This document shows, in pieces, positions 61,397 through 64,000 of a stretch of 64,000 nucleotides of DNA; the first letter of the stretch is position 1, and every line of letters begins with the position of its first letter. This DNA is from Thermoanaerobaculum sp. (GTDB lineage Bacteria; Acidobacteriota; Thermoanaerobaculia; Multivoradales; UBA5704). Below the pieces are notes generated by a model. The model saw only the letters and a list, made by a program, of their open reading frames with translations. It was not told the origin of the DNA and did no database searches. The stretch spans positions 1-64,000 of the forward strand of contig JAJKHS010000116.1 of NCBI GenBank assembly GCA_021154885.1, given 5' to 3'. The position numbers were made by a program, and so were the translations under genes.

Positions 61397-61441
61397 CCCT
61401 CTCTCTCCCAGCCTCCCCCCCGGCCGCCGGGAGAGAGAGGG
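61397..61441. repeat. REP-like palindrome, 13-bp arms
   Basis: CCCTCTCTCTCCC (61397-61409) pairs exactly with GGGAGAGAGAGGG (61429-61441) around a 19-nt C-rich loop. Its style recalls the palindrome at 17335-17407. A short GC-rich hairpin (CGCCCCTTCGGGGCG) precedes it around 61365. It separates cysS from the right-hand accessory patch. Confidence 0.8.
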
Positions 61442-61536
61442 CTAAAACAGCCCCTCCCTTATTTTCTTCAGACTAACCCCTCCCTCTTCTCCCGGGGGAC
61501 GAGTTGCCCTTTTACCACCTGCGCCTAACTGCCCCG

Positions 61537-61830
61537 ATGCCGCCCCCTCGGGGGTGTCCGTGCGAGCTTCGTACCCTCGGCGACCACCTGCGGAAGGCGC
61601 GTCTCCTCCGGGGCCTCTTCCAGGATCAGGTTGCCCGCGAGCTGGGCGTCTCGGGTGCGACCCTCCTCAACTGGGAGAGAAACCACACGAGGGTTCAGGC
61701 CCGCTTCATGTCGAAGGTGGTCGCCTTCTTGGGCTACGATCCCAGGGAGGAGGCCGGGTCGCTTGGTGCCATACGGGCATTCACGGAAGCGTCAAGTCCG
61801 GAGGCGGTTGAGGAGTTCCTCGCCGGCTGA
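61537..61830 (+). CDS. XRE-type helix-turn-helix regulator
   Basis: 97 aa from ATG 61537 (a TTG at 61504 would add 11 residues). HTH: LGDHLRKARLLRGLFQDQVARELGVSGATLLNWERN, which reads as helices 1-4 of an XRE fold, with a short C-terminal helix (AVEEFLAG). Small XRE regulators often accompany mobile islands. Followed by a strong terminator at 61860. Confidence 0.75.
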   Translation: MPPPRGCPCELRTLGDHLRKARLLRGLFQDQVARELGVSGATLLNWERNHTRVQARFMSKVVAFLGYDPREEAGSLGAIRAFTEASSPEAVEEFLAG

Positions 61831-61859
61831 GGCAAACTTCATGCTTTTCTAAACATTAT

Positions 61860-61888
61860 GAGCCACCCGAGGGTGGCTCTTTTTCTTT
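61860..61888 (+). terminator. Rho-independent terminator after the XRE gene
   Basis: GAGCCACC (61860-61867) pairs with GGTGGCTC (61872-61879), followed by TTTTTCTTT. A textbook stem with U-tract. Confidence 0.9.
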
Positions 61889-61948
61889 GCAGGCTCTTCT
61901 TAGAAGGCTGCCCGGCCAGGGGTGGTCCCTGGACCGGGCTCGGGCAGG

Positions 61949-62350
61949 CTATGCGGGGAGCATGAGCGTCTTTTCGTTCGTGTCTCTCCTCTTCCTCCAG
62001 TCGCTCGCGATCCAGGAATCCGGCTTCAGGCGGGCGTGGAGGTTCCGCATCTCCTGGAGGTCCGGTCCCACGACCTCCTCCGGGATGCAGGTCCACCAGT
62101 TCACGTCACAGGCGGCATACTGCTCCGCCGCGTACTTGCAGGCGCCCTGCATGTCGAGGCTCACGATCTTCTCCTGGGAGGGCAGGTGGATGAGGTGGAA
62201 CCGCCCGCTCTCGGGCAGGCGGTAGATGGCGAAGGGGCCGGAGACGATGCCAGAGACGGCGACCGCATAGAGCCGGTCGGTAAGCCCCTTGGGCTCGAAG
62301 ACGGCGAAGTTGCGGCGCTTCCAGGTGAGGGGCGTAGGAATACGGGACAT
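61949..62350 (-). CDS. Hypothetical protein, 133 aa
   Basis: Starts MSRIPTPLTWKRRNFAVFEP, with aromatic-rich patches (FAIYRLPESGRFHLIHL, NWWTCIPEEV) and a mixed alpha/beta look, no signal or membrane segment. It lies immediately after the 62351-62791 gene with no spacer, so the two form an operon. No family recognised. Possibly of phage or island origin. Confidence 0.5.
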   Translation of the reverse strand: MSRIPTPLTWKRRNFAVFEPKGLTDRLYAVAVSGIVSGPFAIYRLPESGRFHLIHLPSQEKIVSLDMQGACKYAAEQYAACDVNWWTCIPEEVVGPDLQEMRNLHARLKPDSWIASDWRKRRDTNEKTLMLPA

Positions 62351-62791
62351 TTAGGGCTTCCTCCGCCCCTCATCCAAGCCACGCTCCAGCCGATCGGCGA
62401 GTTCGCCGAGCGCCTCGGCCACCTCGGCACCGATACCGGCGAGACGGACCTCGTAGGGATGCTCCGGGGCGGTCGCCGGACTAGTCCACTCCTGGAGCGC
62501 TCCCTGGAGGTGCCGCAGGTCGGCGACCACGGCCCGGCACTCCGCCGGGAAGATCCCCTCGGGATGCGGGGGCCACATGCGCCAGAACTCCAGGACCAAC
62601 TCATGGAGGAGCCGGCCGAAGCTCCGGAGAGTGGCGTTCGCTACGGGGTCCGTGAAGTACAGGAGAAACGTCTCCCGAAAAGCGGGCTCCTCCTCCCACT
62701 CTTCGGGCCGAATGATTGGCGGCGAGACGGCGGAATCGGACGATGGGGAAGAAGGGGGAGGGGGTGGGATAGACTCGTCGCGGTCAGGCAT
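62351..62791 (-). CDS. Hypothetical protein, 146 aa
   Basis: ATG at 62789-62791 with AAGGAG 9 nt upstream, which decides this start over a longer frame from 62878. A disordered Pro/Ser N-terminus (PPPPPSSPSSDS) precedes a helical body (LRSFGRLLHELVLEFWRMW, VADLRHLQGALQEW, VAEALGELADRLERGL). Looks like an island gene of unknown role; divergent from the RHH gene. Confidence 0.55.
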   Translation of the reverse strand: MPDRDESIPPPPPSSPSSDSAVSPPIIRPEEWEEEPAFRETFLLYFTDPVANATLRSFGRLLHELVLEFWRMWPPHPEGIFPAECRAVVADLRHLQGALQEWTSPATAPEHPYEVRLAGIGAEVAEALGELADRLERGLDEGRRKP

Positions 62792-62968
62792 GGAGTTAGC
62801 TCCTTCATGCTTGGCTAGGCTCCGGCAGCAGGTGACCGCCTCTGTCGGGGCCGCTTCCTTGTGATCGAGGAGCGACATTCGCTCCTCCTGCGGGACGGAT
62901 TCTACGACCTATGCCCATGCTGTGTCTAGCCTGGATTCAGGATAGGGCATGGGGTATCCTCTCTCGCC

Positions 62969-63154
62969 ATGAGCGACGGGAAGAAGATCTCGGGCGAGCG
63001 GAAGCGCTTCGCCGGCACGAACCTCGTCCGTGAGGTGAGCTACCTCCACGAGGACGAGGCGGAAGCGCTCGGGAAGCGCGCGAAGAAGGAGCGGTGCTCC
63101 AAGGCCGAGATCATCCGGCGGGCGCTCCGGGCCTATCTCGGGATCGAAGACTAG
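62969..63154 (+). CDS. Ribbon-helix-helix (CopG-type) DNA-binding protein, 61 aa
   Basis: After a basic arm (KKISGERKRFAG), a strand (REVSYLH) is followed by two helices (EDEAEALGKRAKKER, SKAEIIRRALRAYLG), the RHH dimer fold. Size and fold match antitoxin or plasmid-copy repressors. No toxin gene directly follows on the same strand; the SymE-like gene is on the opposite strand. It may regulate the neighbouring divergent operon. Confidence 0.75.
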   Translation: MSDGKKISGERKRFAGTNLVREVSYLHEDEAEALGKRAKKERCSKAEIIRRALRAYLGIED

Positions 63155-63324
63155 CCCGGGTTCCGTCCCACTCCATTCCCTCGCTGGAAAGAGCTGCGCA
63201 GGTCGATCGGACCACCCCTGGATGGCCGGCCTCGCTTGACTCTCTGCGAGCGCCACACGCCCCATCTGCCCGCGTGAAGTGCTCGCCCGGGAGGGCTGGA
63301 CTTCGTAGTCTGAGGAAGCCGGAC

Positions 63325-63362
63325 AAGAAAAAAGCCCCGGGCGGTGGTGTCGCCGTGGGGCT
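63325..63362 (-). terminator. Terminator after the SymE-like gene
   Basis: Read on the minus strand, AGCCCC (63362-63357) pairs with GGGGCT (63338-63333) across an 18-nt loop and is followed by TTTTTTCTTG. It ends the minus-strand unit 63369-64000. Confidence 0.8.
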
Positions 63363-63368
63363 ATGGAA

Positions 63369-63569
63369 TCAGCGCTCCTCCGGAAGGAGGATGCGGGTAG
63401 GAAGCGGATCTCCGGGCCGGGTGAGGATGAGGCGTCCTTTCCCGACCTCGATCCGCAGGACATCGCCTTCGCGGAACCCGGCATTGAGGAGCCACCGGCC
63501 GCGCAGGCGGATCATGGGGACGCTTACCCTCGTATCGAAATATGAGGTCACCGTGATTCTCCGGTGCAA
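63369..63569 (-). CDS. SymE-like toxin candidate, 66 aa
   Basis: TTG start at 63567-63569 with AAGGAG 6 nt upstream. The core VPMIRLRGRWLLNAGFREGD and VLRIEVGKGRLILTR matches the SymE family, a type I toxin fold derived from an AbrB-like beta-barrel. In E. coli SymE, an antisense RNA (SymR) represses translation and the protein cleaves RNA under SOS. Any antisense RNA here is not visible from sequence alone. It lies downstream of an unknown gene on the same strand. Confidence 0.75.
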   Translation of the reverse strand: MHRRITVTSYFDTRVSVPMIRLRGRWLLNAGFREGDVLRIEVGKGRLILTRPGDPLPTRILLPEER

Positions 63570-63596
63570 TAGGAACTCCTTCTGAGGTGATCCGCG

Positions 63597-64000
63597 CTAG
63601 GCGGAAATACCCGTTGCCGGCTGCGGGGAGAGATCCGAAACCCACCGTACCGTCGCGTAGCGCGCAAGCCGGGCGACGGTGCGGTCATGGAACTCCTCGC
63701 CCACGAGGAGGAAGCCCTCGTAGAGAGAAAGGGCGCCCACGAGCGCCTCTTCCTGCTTCGGGGAGAGCGACCCGTCGAAAAGGCCGAGCGCGGAGGCGAC
63801 TCCCTCTTCGGCAAGCCGGAGGACCCCCTCGATCTCGGGCGCAAGATGAAGCGGCCCCGTCTCCTCGGGGACCTCCATGAGGCGGTGCAGGTTGAAGACT
63901 TCGAGCGCCGGATGGAATTTCGGCGGGAAAAGATACCGGGGAGTCTCGCCCTCCCCGACCGCGAGACCGGCGTAGGCCAAGAGTTCCCCGCGGCTGCTGT
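63597..64000 (-). CDS. Hypothetical protein, 5' end beyond the window
   Basis: The frame is open to the right edge (reading SSRGELLAYAGLAVGEGET from 64000 downward), so the true start is outside. At least 134 residues, with PRYLFPPKFHPALEVFNLHR, an acidic helical middle (PEIEGVLRLAEEGVASAL) and a C-terminus VRWVSDLSPQPATGIS. No family recognised. It precedes the SymE-like gene by 27 bp, likely one transcript. Confidence 0.5.
   Translation of the reverse strand, partial: SSRGELLAYAGLAVGEGETPRYLFPPKFHPALEVFNLHRLMEVPEETGPLHLAPEIEGVLRLAEEGVASALGLFDGSLSPKQEEALVGALSLYEGFLLVGEEFHDRTVARLARYATVRWVSDLSPQPATGISA

Overview
The window is GC-rich bacterial chromosomal DNA with densely packed, often overlapping genes. 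Several traits fit Acidobacteriota, perhaps a Thermoanaerobaculia-like lineage: a bactofilin, a FecR/DUF6600-type secreted protein, a DUF5117-like zinc metalloprotease, a secreted glutaminyl cyclase, thyA-folA, and NtrY-like and FHA regulators. That placement is an inference from gene content, not a phylogeny.

Layout. (1) 1-2167: four attC-like sites separated by small minus-strand ORFs of unknown function, with no integrase in view. This looks like a CALIN (cluster of attC sites lacking an integrase). (2) 2687-15271: surface-glycan genes (GT-C membrane transferases, GT2 enzymes, methyltransferases, sugar epimerases, a UDP-sugar dehydrogenase), six of them in one tight minus-strand operon. 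(3) 15471-17277: a GerMN-like protein, folA and thyA. (4) 17335-18946: a perfect 32-bp-arm palindrome, lemA and two tiny membrane ORFs. (5) 19022-24147: three successive HlyD/MacA-type adaptors and one FtsX/MacB-type permease, with no ATPase beside them. (6) 24336-27704: a 1122-aa membrane protein with a receptor-like periplasmic domain. (7) 27769-42882: a metallo-beta-lactamase-fold protein, hemE, an FHA-AAA-Fis regulator without GAFTGA, a tandem M42 peptidase with a dead N-terminal half, hutU, a giant NtrY-like kinase, a GT-C protein and a Tat-exported dipeptidase. (8) 42925-45745: accessory DNA with a 21-bp tandem repeat, a broken CPBP protease gene and a two-gene CHAT protease + HNH nuclease unit. 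(9) 45749-61333: housekeeping genes (DEAD-box helicase, tRNA-Gly, bactofilin, RluD-type synthase, lspA, thiE, def, cysS) mixed with secreted proteins. (10) 61397-64000: a second accessory patch with XRE and RHH regulators, unknown small proteins and a SymE-like toxin candidate.

Four intergenic regions carry one family of hairpins built from tandem 9-bp units that face their own reverse complement. The most promising possible new system is the CHAT-HNH pair at 43907-45745: it has its own promoter candidate, sits in a scarred accessory region, and pairs a caspase-like protease with a nuclease, as in bacterial immune or abortive-infection modules. The integron-like array, the PBP1-like receptor membrane protein and the 9-bp hairpin family are the next most interesting items.
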